Assembly (NCBI GenBank): GCA_040905805.1
Contig: JBBDQS010000016.1
Location: forward strand, 2,290 to 36,142
DNA length: 33,853 nt
From: Egibacteraceae bacterium
GTDB taxonomy: Bacteria > Actinomycetota > Nitriliruptoria > Euzebyales > Egibacteraceae
Direction of reading: 5' to 3'
The translations under genes were made by a program, and so were the position numbers. Below, piece by piece: positions 1 through 7,533 of the stretch; position 1 is the first letter of the stretch; every line of letters starts with the position of its first letter. The notes below the pieces were generated by a model. It saw only the letters and a program-made list of their open reading frames with translations. It was not told the DNA's origin and ran no database searches.

Positions 1-91
1 CCGGGGTCGGTGGGTCCGCCGGGTCCGGCGCCTGCCCGCCGGCACAGGCCCCCAGCAGGGCGGCGAGCAGCAGGGCGACCAGTGTGCGCAT
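1..91 (-). CDS. Lipoprotein, N-terminus only (cut by window edge)
   Basis: The reverse strand from an ATG at 91 encodes a typical lipoprotein export signal: MRT, a Leu/Ala-rich core, then the lipobox LLGAC, so the predicted lipid-modified Cys is near residue 16. A Gly/Pro/Asp-rich stretch follows and leaves the window after 30 codons. No functional domain is visible, so only export and membrane anchoring can be inferred. No clear Shine-Dalgarno sequence precedes the ATG. It is divergent from the gene starting at 257. Confidence 0.6.
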   Translation of the reverse strand, partial: MRTLVALLLAALLGACAGGQAPDPADPPTP

Positions 92-153
92 CGGGCCAGG
101 ATAGGGCGACCGCCGGTGCCGGGTCCCCGACAACGCCGAGCCCGGCCGGTCGG

Positions 154-210
154 GCCGGCACACGCCGGGCGGCATCGCCGGGCCGGTACACGCCGGGCGG
201 CATCGCCGGG
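154..210. repeat. Two-copy 28-bp tandem repeat in a divergent promoter region
   Basis: A 22-bp stretch beginning CACGCCGGGCGGCATCGCCG occurs at 161-182 and again at 189-210, identical over its length, giving a 28-bp period. It lies between the divergent lipoprotein start (91) and the anti-sigma-like gene (257). A regulatory role is possible but not shown. Confidence 0.7.
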
Positions 211-242
211 ACGGCTTCGTCCGCCCCGGCTGTCGCGCGGCC

Positions 243-248
243 TACTCT
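243..248 (+). promoter_or_regulatory. Candidate -10 element (TACTCT), leaderless start
   Basis: TACTCT ends 8 nt before the ATG at 257. That is the arrangement of actinobacterial leaderless transcripts, where the -10 hexamer sits 7-9 nt before the start codon. No convincing -35 is visible. The intervening bases GGAAGG could also act as a weak ribosome site. Confidence 0.4.
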
Positions 249-256
249 GGAAGGCG

Positions 257-1513
257 ATGGACGCGCGCGACGACACGTCGGTGGCCTACATGTACGCGTG
301 GTGGCTGACCGGCGATGAGCAGGCCGCGGGCGCAGCCGCGCGGGCTGCTGTCGGCAGCGCCGCCGTGCTCGCCGCCGAGGGCGCCGCGCGGCTGCCCGCC
401 CTGCTGGCCGCCGTGCGCTACACGACCGGACCGACGCCGACGATGTGCCCCGCCTCGGAGGTGGCGCTGCTGCACGACGCGCACGGACTGGCGCTCGACG
501 AGGTCGCGGGCCTGGCCGCGGTAGACCGCGCCGACGTGCGCACCGAGCTGGCCCACGGGCGCCTCGAGGCCCTGACCGAGACGGTGATCGACCCATTCGT
601 GCACCCCGAGCGTCTCGGCGGCCTGGCAGTGGGCAACCCCGCCGATGTCGCGCACGCCCGCCAGTGCAACAGCTGCGGGCAGGCCCGCGACCTGCTGGAG
701 CGCGGCCGCACCGAGCTGCGGGAGCTCGCCGTCGTGCCCGTCCCCGAGGATTTCGCTTCACGGGCCCCGGCCGCCCGCTCGACCCCGCCCGCCCCCGCGG
801 GGTCGCCGGCTTCGGCGGGGTCGCCCCGCACGCGGCCGTCCCGTGCACGGGTTGCGGCGGTCGGGGCGCTGCTTGCGGTGGCCGCAGTGGCCATCGTGCT
901 GATGCTGCTCGGCCGGGGCGACACCGCCGGGGACTCCTCCGCCGGGGGCGACCCCACCGCCGTCGGGACGGTCGGGCCGCCCGGGTTCCCCGCTCACGCA
1001 GGCGAGCCGGAGACGGCCCCTTCACCCACGCCGGACGCCACTGCCTCCCCCGAGCCGGGCGCCGCCGGGCTGGGCGCCGCCGGGCTGGGCCCCGCCGGGC
1101 CGGGCGCCGCCGGGTCGGGCGCCGCCGGGTCGGGCCCCGCCCGGCCGCGCCCCGCCGCGCACCCCCAAGCAGCCGCCGTGCCCCCGCCCGACCCCGACGT
1201 CTTCGCCGTGGAGTCCGCCGGGCTGGTGGGTCCCGGGGCGGAGCCCCAGCAGAGCGGCGCCGACCTGGCCCCCGGGGAGCCGCTGCGTCTGGCGGTGCGC
1301 TACCGCGGTGCCCCCCAGGGCATCGCGCTGACCGGACGCTGGACGGTGGACGGCGCCCCCTTCCGGGAGCTCGCCGTCGACCTGACCGTCCCAGCGACCA
1401 CCCACATCTTCGGCGCCCCCACCCCGCCCGAGGGCTGGCCACGCGGGACGCACGAGGTCTTCCTCAGCGCGCAGGGCAGCGTCGTCGCGGTGGTGGTGTT
1501 CACGGTCGCCTGA
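257..1513 (+). CDS. Membrane-anchored anti-sigma-like protein with Gly/Ala/Pro repeats
   Basis: 418 aa from the ATG at 257, chosen because a TACTCT -10 sits 8 nt upstream. The preceding in-frame codons lie in the repeat-bearing promoter and have no gene-like composition. The N-terminal 110 residues are helical and recall a degenerate sigma region 4 (LALDEVAGLAAVDRADVR, about 78-95). Residues 134-145 hold a CNSCGQARD motif that resembles the zinc-finger helix of anti-sigma factors but lacks the full HxxxCxxC set. One transmembrane helix spans about 199-219. Outside follow a low-complexity Pro/Ser/Ala linker, a run of five-residue GAAG-type repeats (nt about 1057-1141) and a C-terminal beta-rich domain of about 100 residues. 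I infer a one-pass surface regulator or sensor; the exact partner is unknown. Confidence 0.65.
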   Translation: MDARDDTSVAYMYAWWLTGDEQAAGAAARAAVGSAAVLAAEGAARLPALLAAVRYTTGPTPTMCPASEVALLHDAHGLALDEVAGLAAVDRADVRTELAHGRLEALTETVIDPFVHPERLGGLAVGNPADVAHARQCNSCGQARDLLERGRTELRELAVVPVPEDFASRAPAARSTPPAPAGSPASAGSPRTRPSRARVAAVGALLAVAAVAIVLMLLGRGDTAGDSSAGGDPTAVGTVGPPGFPAHAGEPETAPSPTPDATASPEPGAAGLGAAGLGPAGPGAAGSGAAGSGPARPRPAAHPQAAAVPPPDPDVFAVESAGLVGPGAEPQQSGADLAPGEPLRLAVRYRGAPQGIALTGRWTVDGAPFRELAVDLTVPATTHIFGAPTPPEGWPRGTHEVFLSAQGSVVAVVVFTVA

Positions 1514-1835
1514 CGTCCCCCTCCCAGGCGACGGGACCTGGTGCTCACGGTTACCGGGCGGTAGATGGGGTGCGAACGACAGATATGTCCCTCAGACCCC
1601 ATCTACCGGGCGGTAACCAGAGGGCGGGCCCGAAGATCCGCAAGACGCGGCCTGCGGGCAGATGTGCGGGGCTCCAGAGGCGGCCGAAGTCAACTGGTGG
1701 CGCAGTGCCGTTGTGCGGGCCGGTCGAAGGCCGGAACGGGCCGGGCGTCTGCTTCCTCGGCGGTGCCACTAGACTGCGCGGCGACCGCCACCCCGCATGG
1801 CGGCGAGCGCACACCCCGCATGGAGGAGGCACCCC
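1514..1835. other. 322-bp intergenic gap
   Basis: This gap contains the inverted repeat described above and a ribosome site (GGAGGAGG, 1822-1829) for the ACT protein. I see no other coding or structured element. The sequence from 1620 to 1800 shows no gene-like codon pattern on either strand. Confidence 0.6.
1549..1618. promoter_or_regulatory. 23-bp inverted repeat carrying two copies of TACCGGGCGGTA
   Basis: Arms 1549-1571 and 1596-1618 are inverted copies with two mismatches around a 24-nt loop. Each arm contains the same 12-mer TACCGGGCGGTA (1552-1563 and 1604-1615), itself a TACCG/CGGTA palindrome with a 2-bp centre. Repeated short palindromes of this type are typical operators for TetR-like dimers. 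It could instead be a bidirectional terminator for the gene ending at 1513, but no T tract follows. No regulator gene is adjacent. Confidence 0.5.
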
Positions 1836-2351
1836 GTGGGCGAGCTGGCCGTCACCGCCGTCGGCGCCGACCGTCCCGGCATCATCGCCCGGGTGACCGG
1901 CGTCCTGCACGACCTGGGCGGCAACATCGAGGATGCGTCGAGCACCATCCTGGGCGGCCAGTTCGCCATGATGCTGCTGGTCGACACCCCGATCGAGCCG
2001 GCGGTGCTCGAGTCGGCGCTGGCTGCGGCGAGCGCTGACCTCGGGCTCTTCGTCACCGTCCGGGCGGTGGGCGAGGGCAGCCCGGCGGTCCCGCCCACCC
2101 ACGTGCTGACCGTCTACGGGGCCGACCGGCCCGGGATCGTGCGCGGCGTCGCGCAGGCGCTCGCCGACCGCGGGGTGAACGTGACCGACCTCACGACCCG
2201 CGTCCTCGAGGGCGAGGGCTCGGTGTACGTGCTGATGATGGAGATCTCGCTGCCGCCCGACGAGGACGCCGACGCGCTGACCGGCCTGATCGCCGATGCG
2301 GTCAGCGGGGTCGAGGTGCGCATCCGTCCGCTCGACGCGGCGACCTTCTAG
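1836..2351 (+). CDS. Tandem ACT-domain protein (GcvR-like)
   Basis: 171 aa from GTG 1836, which has an excellent ribosome site GGAGGAGG (1822-1829) six bases upstream; the in-frame ATG at 1797 lacks one. Two ACT domains are visible, about residues 3-75 and 85-165. Each starts with the ligand-site signature GADRPGI (near residues 10 and 95), followed by a helix and the asparagine-bearing N(I/V)xD element (GGNIEDAS, GVNVTDLT). The layout matches the glycine cleavage regulator GcvR and related small amino-acid-sensing proteins with no catalytic domain. It is probably cytoplasmic and binds an amino acid. The peptide deformylase gene starts three bases after its stop, so the two are probably co-transcribed. 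Confidence 0.85.
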   Translation: MGELAVTAVGADRPGIIARVTGVLHDLGGNIEDASSTILGGQFAMMLLVDTPIEPAVLESALAAASADLGLFVTVRAVGEGSPAVPPTHVLTVYGADRPGIVRGVAQALADRGVNVTDLTTRVLEGEGSVYVLMMEISLPPDEDADALTGLIADAVSGVEVRIRPLDAATF

Positions 2352-2354
2352 CCG

Positions 2355-2861
2355 ATGGCGGTCCGTCCCGTCGTTGAGATCCCCAATGCTGTCCTGGGCC
2401 GACGCGCCGAGCCGACCGGGGGCCCCGACGCCGAGCTGGCCGCCGACCTGCTCGACACCATGCGGGTCTCGCCCGGCTGCGTGGGCCTGGCCGCCCCCCA
2501 GATCGGGGTGAGCCGACGCGCCTTCTGCCTCGACGTGTCGAGCCACCCCAAGGGCGCACCCCACCACGGGCTGGTGATGCTGTTCGATCCTGAGGTGCTG
2601 CACGCCGAGGGCGCGGAGGTCCGCCGCGAGGGCTGCATGAGCGTGCCCGACCTCACCTGCGACGTGAGCCGCGCCCTGCGCGTCGTGGTCCGGGGGACCG
2701 ACGAGCACGGAAAGGAGCGCATCTACGAGGCCGCAGGCTTCGAGGCGCGCGCCTTCCAGCACGAGATCGACCACCTCGACGGCGCCATCATCCTCGACCG
2801 GGTCGCCTCGCTGGCCACCGACGTGTTCCGCCGCAAGTCCTACCAGCCGCGCCGGGACTGA
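2355..2861 (+). CDS. def: Peptide deformylase
   Basis: 168 aa. It removes the formyl group from the N-terminal methionine of nascent proteins using a bound metal ion. All three family motifs are present: GLAAPQIG (residues 44-51), EGCMSVP (92-98, with the metal-ligand Cys94) and QHEIDHLDG (135-143, with ligands His136 and His140 and catalytic Glu137). The Leu of the usual EGCLS motif is Met here, a conservative variant. Length is typical of the family. The start codon lies three bases after the ACT gene stop, with no separate promoter visible, so translation is probably coupled. Confidence 0.95.
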   Translation: MAVRPVVEIPNAVLGRRAEPTGGPDAELAADLLDTMRVSPGCVGLAAPQIGVSRRAFCLDVSSHPKGAPHHGLVMLFDPEVLHAEGAEVRREGCMSVPDLTCDVSRALRVVVRGTDEHGKERIYEAAGFEARAFQHEIDHLDGAIILDRVASLATDVFRRKSYQPRRD

Positions 2862-2929
2862 GCCGCGGCGCGACAGCCGGGTGCGGTCCTCGCCGGCGCC
2901 CACGACACTCGCTACCCTTCGGGCACTCT

Positions 2930-2952
2930 GAGCCGCCGCCTCGGGGCGGCTC
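2930..2952 (+). other. 8-bp GC-rich stem-loop upstream of the EtfD-like gene
   Basis: GAGCCGCC (2930-2937) and GGCGGCTC (2945-2952) are perfect inverted repeats with a 7-nt loop, 24 nt before the ATG at 2977. A TACCCT -10 candidate lies just upstream at 2913-2918. The hairpin may end transcripts from def or form part of the 5-prime leader of the next gene. No T tract follows. Confidence 0.4.
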
Positions 2953-2976
2953 CTCCCGAGCAGGGGCAGCCACCGG

Positions 2977-5124
2977 ATGGACACCCTCGACATCGTCCGC
3001 CTCACCGCCGGCCTGGCCACGCTGGCCGTCTTCGGCGCCTGGGCCGGCAAGCGGGCGTGGTTCCTGCTGCGGCTGCTGGCCAAGGCCCAGCCCATGCCCG
3101 AGCGCATGGGCGGATGGGGGACCAAGCTGCGCTACCAGCTCACCCACGTCCTCGGGCAGCGCAAGATCCTGCAGTGGACCGCGCCCGGGATCCTCCACGC
3201 GTTCATCTTCTGGGGCTTCCTGGTCGTGCAGACCACCCTGGTCGAGAGCATCGGCGAGCTCTTCGACCCGGAGTTCCACATCCCCCTCATCGGCACGAGC
3301 AACTGGCTCGGGTTCGTCCAAGACCTGTTCAGCGTCCTGGTGCTCACCGCCATCGTCGGGTTCGTGCTGATCCGCTTCGTGCAGGACCCCGCGCGCCTCG
3401 GCCGCCGATCGCGGTTCGCCGGCTCCAACCTGGACCAGGGCTGGTACGTGCTGCTGTTCGAGTTCGGGGTGCTCTACACCCTGCAGGTGGTGCGCGCCGC
3501 GCGGGCCGCCAAGGGCACGCTGCCCTACCCCGACGGGGCGTTCGTGTCGAGCTGGCTCGGCGGCTACCTGCGCGGGCTCGACGACACGTCGCTGGAGCTC
3601 GTCGTCACCACGTTCCTGGTCGCGCACCTGGTCGTGGTGCTCGGCTTCCTCGTCTTCGCCCTGCACTCCAAGCACCTGCACATCATCACGGTGTTCCCCA
3701 AGGTGGCGTTCGCCCGCCGGCCCAAGGCCCTGGGCAAGCTCGAGACCACCCACATCGACATCGAGGACATGAGCGAGGACGACGTGCTCGGCGTCGGGTC
3801 GCTGGAGCACTTCGGGTTCACGCGCTTCCTCGACATGTACACCTGCACCGAGTGCGGGCGCTGCCAGAGCCAGTGCCCGGCCTGGAACACCGGTAAGCCC
3901 CTCAACCCCAAGCTGCTGATCATGGACCTGCGGGACCATCTCTTCGAGAAGGGCCCCTACATGCTCGACCCGTCGCTCGCCGAGGGCGACAGCGACTCGA
4001 ACGGGCAGCGGCCGAGCGTGCTGGACCTCCAGCTGGTCGGCGACACCCCCGGCCAGCCCGACGCGGTCATCGACTTCGACGTGCTGTGGAGCTGCACGAC
4101 GTGCGGTGCCTGCGTCGAGGAGTGCCCGGTCGACATCGAGCACGTCGACGCGATCATGGATCTGCGCCGCTACAAGGCGCAGATGGAGTCGAGCTTTCCC
4201 ACCGAGGCCGGCGGGATGCTGCGCAACCTCGAGAACGCCGGGGACCCCTGGGGCCTCGGGTCCTCCAAGCGCATGGACTGGGCCGACGGCCTGGACGTGC
4301 CCGTCGTCGACGGGCAGATCGCCGAGGACGTCGAGTACCTGTTCTGGGTGGGCTGCGCCGGGGCCCTTGAGGACCGCTCGAAGAAGGTCACCCGGACGGT
4401 CGCGGAGCTGCTGAACGCCGCGGGGGTGCGCTACGCGGTGCTCGGTCAGGCCGAGTCGTGCACGGGGGACCCCGCGCGGCGCCTCGGCATGGAGTACCTG
4501 TTCCAGATGATGGCCCGGGCAAACGTGGAGACCCTGAAGGCGGTCGGCGCGCAGCGGGTCACGATCGTCGCCTGGTGTCCCCACTGCTTCAACACCCTGC
4601 GCAACGAGTACCCCGACTTCGACGGCACCTTCGAGGTCATCCACCACACCCAGCTGCTCGCCAAGCTGGTGGCCGAGGGCCGCCTGTCGCCGCAGACGCC
4701 GATCGACAAGACGGTCACCTACCACGACCCCTGCTACCTCGGCCGCCACAACGAGGTGTATGACCCGCCCCGCGCCGTGGTCTCGTCGGTGGCCGGCCTG
4801 GAGAAGGTGGAGATGGGCCGCTGCCGCAACCAGGGCTTCTGCTGCGGCGCCGGCGGGGCGCGCTTCTACATGGAGGAGGACATCGGCAAGCGGGTCAACC
4901 ACGAGCGCCTCGACGAGGCGCTGGGCCTGCACCCCGACCTCGTGTCGACCGCCTGCCCGTTCTGCTTCGTGATGCTCGATGACGCCGTCGCCGACAAGGT
5001 CGGGCGCGGCGACCTCACCGAGGGCCAGGTCCGCGTCGTGGACGTCTCCCAGATCCTGGCCGAGTCGCTGCTGCCCGTCGCCGAGATCAACGGCCAGCCC
5101 ACCGCGCCGCCTGCCTCGCCCTAG
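2977..5124 (+). CDS. etfD: EtfD-like membrane iron-sulfur quinone oxidoreductase
   Basis: 715 aa. The N-terminal third is a NarI-like membrane part with about five helices (near 8-24, 68-90, 112-134, 156-175 and 206-235). Two 4Fe-4S motifs follow: CTECGRCQSQC (Cys 290, 293, 296, 300) and CTTCGACVEEC (Cys 373, 376, 379, 383). The C-terminal half has two cysteine-rich CCG (heterodisulfide-reductase-type) domains, the second with FCCGAGG (Cys 622-623). This arrangement matches the actinobacterial family proposed to pass electrons from electron-transfer flavoprotein, reduced in beta-oxidation, to menaquinone (EtfD, Rv0338c-like). The general role is well supported; the specific electron donor is inferred from the family because no etfAB genes are nearby. 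It stands as a single-gene unit ending in a strong hairpin. Confidence 0.85.
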   Translation: MDTLDIVRLTAGLATLAVFGAWAGKRAWFLLRLLAKAQPMPERMGGWGTKLRYQLTHVLGQRKILQWTAPGILHAFIFWGFLVVQTTLVESIGELFDPEFHIPLIGTSNWLGFVQDLFSVLVLTAIVGFVLIRFVQDPARLGRRSRFAGSNLDQGWYVLLFEFGVLYTLQVVRAARAAKGTLPYPDGAFVSSWLGGYLRGLDDTSLELVVTTFLVAHLVVVLGFLVFALHSKHLHIITVFPKVAFARRPKALGKLETTHIDIEDMSEDDVLGVGSLEHFGFTRFLDMYTCTECGRCQSQCPAWNTGKPLNPKLLIMDLRDHLFEKGPYMLDPSLAEGDSDSNGQRPSVLDLQLVGDTPGQPDAVIDFDVLWSCTTCGACVEECPVDIEHVDAIMDLRRYKAQMESSFPTEAGGMLRNLENAGDPWGLGSSKRMDWADGLDVPVVDGQIAEDVEYLFWVGCAGALEDRSKKVTRTVAELLNAAGVRYAVLGQAESCTGDPARRLGMEYLFQMMARANVETLKAVGAQRVTIVAWCPHCFNTLRNEYPDFDGTFEVIHHTQLLAKLVAEGRLSPQTPIDKTVTYHDPCYLGRHNEVYDPPRAVVSSVAGLEKVEMGRCRNQGFCCGAGGARFYMEEDIGKRVNHERLDEALGLHPDLVSTACPFCFVMLDDAVADKVGRGDLTEGQVRVVDVSQILAESLLPVAEINGQPTAPPASP

Positions 5125-5127
5125 CCT

Positions 5128-5166
5128 GTGGAGCCCGGGTTGCGGAATCCGCCACCCGGACTCCAC
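5128..5166 (+). terminator. Hairpin terminator after the EtfD-like gene
   Basis: Arms GTGGAGCCCGGGT (5128-5140) and ACCCGGACTCCAC (5154-5166) pair over 13 bp with one mismatch, and the loop folds further through GCGG/CCGC. It begins three bases after the stop codon. The U tract is missing, as is common in high-GC actinobacteria. Confidence 0.75.
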
Positions 5167-5201
5167 GGCCGCTACGGTGACGGCCGACCCGAGGGGGTTG
5201 C

Positions 5202-5657
5202 GTGAGTACCGGCAAGGCAGAGGTCGGCCCGGACCTGGCCACGCGCCTGGCTGACGAGCCCGACGTCGTCGTGGCCTACCTGTTCGGGTCCCGAGCACGG
5301 GGCACGGCACGGCCGGGGTCCGACGCCGACGTGGCGGTGCTGCTGGACGAGGATTCGGACGTCCACCAGCGCACGCTCGACCTGATGGCGGCGCTGGGGG
5401 AGGGCGTGGACGTCGTGGTCCTCAACGAGGCGCCGGTGGCGCTGGCGTACCGGGTCCTCCGCGACGGCGTCCTGCCGGTCTGCCGGGACGAGCAGGTCCG
5501 GGTGCGGCACCGTGCCGCCACGATCAGCCGCTACCTGGACACCGTGCCGTTGCGCCGTACCCTCGAAGCGGGGCTTCGCCAACGGAACGTCACCTGCAGG
5601 TGGCCATCCAGGCGGCGGTCGAGGCCTACCTCGGCGGCGGGTAGTCCCCGGACCTGA
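5202..5657 (+). CDS. MntA-type nucleotidyltransferase (solitary antitoxin-like), altered C-terminus
   Basis: 151 aa from GTG 5202, with GAGGGGG (5191-5197) as ribosome site and a possible TACGGT -10 upstream. It shows the minimal nucleotidyltransferase signature GSx10DxD (Gly29-Ser30 and Asp41/Asp43) used by MntA antitoxins, which AMPylate the HepT toxin. The family fold runs to about residue 125 (LRRTLEAGLRQR). After that the sequence becomes Arg/Ser/Pro-rich and unlike the family, while another frame carries HepT-like residues (see 5582-5644). Intact HepT is absent, so this looks like a broken toxin-antitoxin pair. The core fold assignment is firm; activity is inferred. Confidence 0.7.
   Translation: MSTGKAEVGPDLATRLADEPDVVVAYLFGSRARGTARPGSDADVAVLLDEDSDVHQRTLDLMAALGEGVDVVVLNEAPVALAYRVLRDGVLPVCRDEQVRVRHRAATISRYLDTVPLRRTLEAGLRQRNVTCRWPSRRRSRPTSAAGSPRT
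5582..5644 (+). pseudogene. HepT-like toxin remnant
   Basis: In a different frame from the nucleotidyltransferase reading through it, this segment encodes ERHLQVAIQAAVEAYLGGG followed by a stop. ERxLQVAIQAA is the start of a conserved helix of HepT RNase toxins, normally encoded just downstream of MntA. The rest of HepT, including its RX4-6H active site, is missing, which points to a deletion fusing the end of mntA to a hepT scrap. The match is short, so the call is tentative. Confidence 0.45.
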
Positions 5658-5672
5658 CGGCGGGCGCGGTGG

Positions 5673-6092
5673 TCACCGGGCGTAGAGCCAGTCGCGGTGG
5701 ACGACCCGAGTGCCGTCGGCGCGGCCGACCTCGGCGAACAGCGTGTAGTGGACGTCGGTGGCGTCGGGCAGGGTGATCGTCTCGGTCACGGTGCCGTCGG
5801 CGAGCACCGACACGCCGACGATGTCGACGGTCTCGACCACCGTGCCGTCGGCCTCGACGCGGTCGAGGTGGTAGGTGACCTCGGCGGGGGCGTCCTCGGG
5901 GGGCAGCGCCAGCGTCGCGGTGTCCCCCGCCCCGGCGAGCACCCCCCCGTCGGTGGCCTCCCAGCCGTCGGCGACCGCCAGGGCCTCGATCGAGTCAGGG
6001 ACCTCGCGCGGCGGCAGCTCGGCGAAGGGGTCGTCCTGGCCGCACGCGCCGAGCAGGGCCACGGCGGCCACGGCCAGCAGCGCGGTGCGCAT
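5673..6092 (-). CDS. Secreted lipoprotein of unknown function
   Basis: 139 aa from the ATG at 6092. It starts with MRTALLAVAAVALLGACGQD, a lipoprotein signal with lipobox LGAC, so the mature protein should be anchored through the Cys near residue 17. The mature part is acidic and beta-rich (repeated TVVETVDIVG and TVTETITLP-like strands) and has no motif I recognise. The start was chosen because it creates the signal peptide and sits 8 nt after the dcd stop; further upstream is dcd in another frame. It is the last gene of a MOSC-dcd-lipoprotein operon and converges on the MntA-like gene. Confidence 0.75.
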   Translation of the reverse strand: MRTALLAVAAVALLGACGQDDPFAELPPREVPDSIEALAVADGWEATDGGVLAGAGDTATLALPPEDAPAEVTYHLDRVEADGTVVETVDIVGVSVLADGTVTETITLPDATDVHYTLFAEVGRADGTRVVHRDWLYAR

Positions 6093-6100
6093 CCGCCGCC

Positions 6101-6673
6101 CTACTCGCCGGCGGGGAAGTTCAGGAAGAACTTGCTGGCGGTCGGCCCGCGCTGGCCCTGGTACTTGCTGCCGAGCTCGTCGGAGCCGTAGGGGCGCTCG
6201 GCGGGGGTCGACAGCTCCAGGAACGCGACCTGGCCGATCTTCATCCCCGGGTACAGCACGATCGGCAGGGTCGCCACGTTCGACAGCTCCAGGGTGAGCC
6301 ACCCGTCCCAGCCCGGGTCGACGAACCCGGCGGTGGCGTGCGTCAGCAGCCCGAGCCGGCCAAGGCTCGACTTGCCCTCGATGCGCGCGACGAGGTCGTC
6401 GGCCAGGGCGATGCGCTCCAGGGTCGCGGCGAGCACGAACTCGCCGGGATGCAGGACGAACGGGGCGTCCTCGGTGGCCTTGACCTCCTCGGTGAGGTCG
6501 GGCATCTCCTGGCGCACGTCGATGACGGGGTGGCGGTGGTTGTGAAAGACGCGGAAGCGGTCGTCGAGGCGCACGTCGACGCTGGAGGGCTGGATCGCGT
6601 CGTCGCCCAACGGCTCGATGGCAATGCGCCCGGCGGCGAGAGCCTCACGGATGCTGCGGTCCGACAGGATCAT
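6101..6673 (-). CDS. dcd: dCTP deaminase, probably bifunctional DCD-DUT
   Basis: 190 aa, the same length as the Mycobacterium tuberculosis enzyme that converts dCTP to dUMP. Family motifs are [11 protein letters not shown] (99-109), [13 protein letters not shown] (112-124), the catalytic-Glu element LELSN (128-132, Glu129) and [10 protein letters not shown] (169-178), which closes over the triphosphate. Motif similarity to the mycobacterial bifunctional DCD-DUT type, rather than the enterobacterial monofunctional type, suggests it also removes pyrophosphate; this is inferred. It supplies dUMP for thymidylate synthesis in the cytoplasm. It lies 11 nt after the MOSC gene and 8 nt before the lipoprotein gene, indicating one transcript. 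Confidence 0.93.
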   Translation of the reverse strand: MILSDRSIREALAAGRIAIEPLGDDAIQPSSVDVRLDDRFRVFHNHRHPVIDVRQEMPDLTEEVKATEDAPFVLHPGEFVLAATLERIALADDLVARIEGKSSLGRLGLLTHATAGFVDPGWDGWLTLELSNVATLPIVLYPGMKIGQVAFLELSTPAERPYGSDELGSKYQGQRGPTASKFFLNFPAGE

Positions 6674-6684
6674 GGGCGCTCATC

Positions 6685-7470
6685 CTAACCCGGCGCCGGC
6701 CCGGCAACGGGCACGACCGGGTCGCCCACGCGCACCGGGCCGGGCTCCACCACCTCGGCGTAGCGCCCGAGGTCGATGCTGCCGTCGGGGCCCGTGCCCC
6801 GGGCCGCAACGATCGCGTCGAGGACCTGCACGTCGCGCTCCCCGGTCACCGGGTTCTGCCGCGTGACCACGCAGCGGGGCACCGGCCCGCCGACGCGCAC
6901 GACGGCGCCGCCGACCCGCACGGTGCCGCCCGCCCAGGCGTCCTCGTCGTAGGCGTGTCCGCCGGCGAGGGTGACGAGCATGCGGAAGCGGCGGGCGTCC
7001 AGCGGTGCGGCCAGGCCGGCGTCGCGTACCAGCGCGGCCACCGACTCGTCGCCGAGCAGCGTCACCGCCTGCTCGTCGTTGCCCTGGCCGGGGCGCTCGG
7101 TCCGTGCCAGGCGCAGCGGGCGGCCGGCGTAGTCGGAGAGCGCCGCCGCGAACGGGCCGACCACCACCCGACCCTCGACGGTGCGCCCGCCGTAGAACGC
7201 GGTCCGCACCCGGCCGCCGGTGCGCACCGCAGCCGCGACGCGCCGGCCGTCGGGGAAGGTCAGCGCCAGCCGGTCGCCGGCGGCCTCGTAGTCGGGCCGA
7301 ACACCGACGAGGGGCCCGTGGTGCTTGCCCTTGAACACGCGGCCGGCGGCGTCGAGGAGGTAGAAGCGCCGGTCCTCGGCGACCCCGGCCGCGGTGAGTG
7401 CGACCTCCTCGGGGTGCACGAGGCCGAGCCCCTTGACGGGCGCGATGGACAGCCGGGCGACGGTGTGCAC
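6685..7470 (-). CDS. MOSC-domain protein (YcbX-like)
   Basis: 261 aa from GTG 7470. That start was preferred over GTG 7479 because a TACCCT -10 (7480-7485) immediately precedes the latter and would place the transcription start at about 7472, making 7470 a leaderless start. The N-terminal beta-barrel begins with VARLSIAPVKGLGL, including the PVKG signature. The C-terminal MOSC domain carries PRCVVTRQNP with the conserved Cys expected to bind molybdenum cofactor sulfur. Related proteins reduce N-hydroxylated substrates or deliver Moco sulfur; the substrate here is unknown. First gene of the operon with dcd and a lipoprotein gene. Confidence 0.82.
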   Translation of the reverse strand: MHTVARLSIAPVKGLGLVHPEEVALTAAGVAEDRRFYLLDAAGRVFKGKHHGPLVGVRPDYEAAGDRLALTFPDGRRVAAAVRTGGRVRTAFYGGRTVEGRVVVGPFAAALSDYAGRPLRLARTERPGQGNDEQAVTLLGDESVAALVRDAGLAAPLDARRFRMLVTLAGGHAYDEDAWAGGTVRVGGAVVRVGGPVPRCVVTRQNPVTGERDVQVLDAIVAARGTGPDGSIDLGRYAEVVEPGPVRVGDPVVPVAGPAPG

Positions 7471-7520
7471 GAGATCCACAGGGTAGCCGGGCCGGCCATA
7501 CCGGCCGTCGCGGCGGCGGC

Positions 7521-7526
7521 TACGAT
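7521..7526 (+). promoter_or_regulatory. -10 element (TACGAT) for a leaderless PrsW transcript
   Basis: TACGAT lies 7 nt before the TTG at 7534, so transcription would start at or next to the start codon. On the opposite strand TACCCT (7480-7485) serves the MOSC gene, giving a compact divergent promoter of about 60 bp. Confidence 0.5.
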
Positions 7527-7533
7527 CTGCGCC

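Noticed and set aside
2788-5310. Long minus-strand open frame opposite the EtfD-like gene
   Set aside because: Antisense shadow; the plus strand has two 4Fe-4S and CCG motifs.
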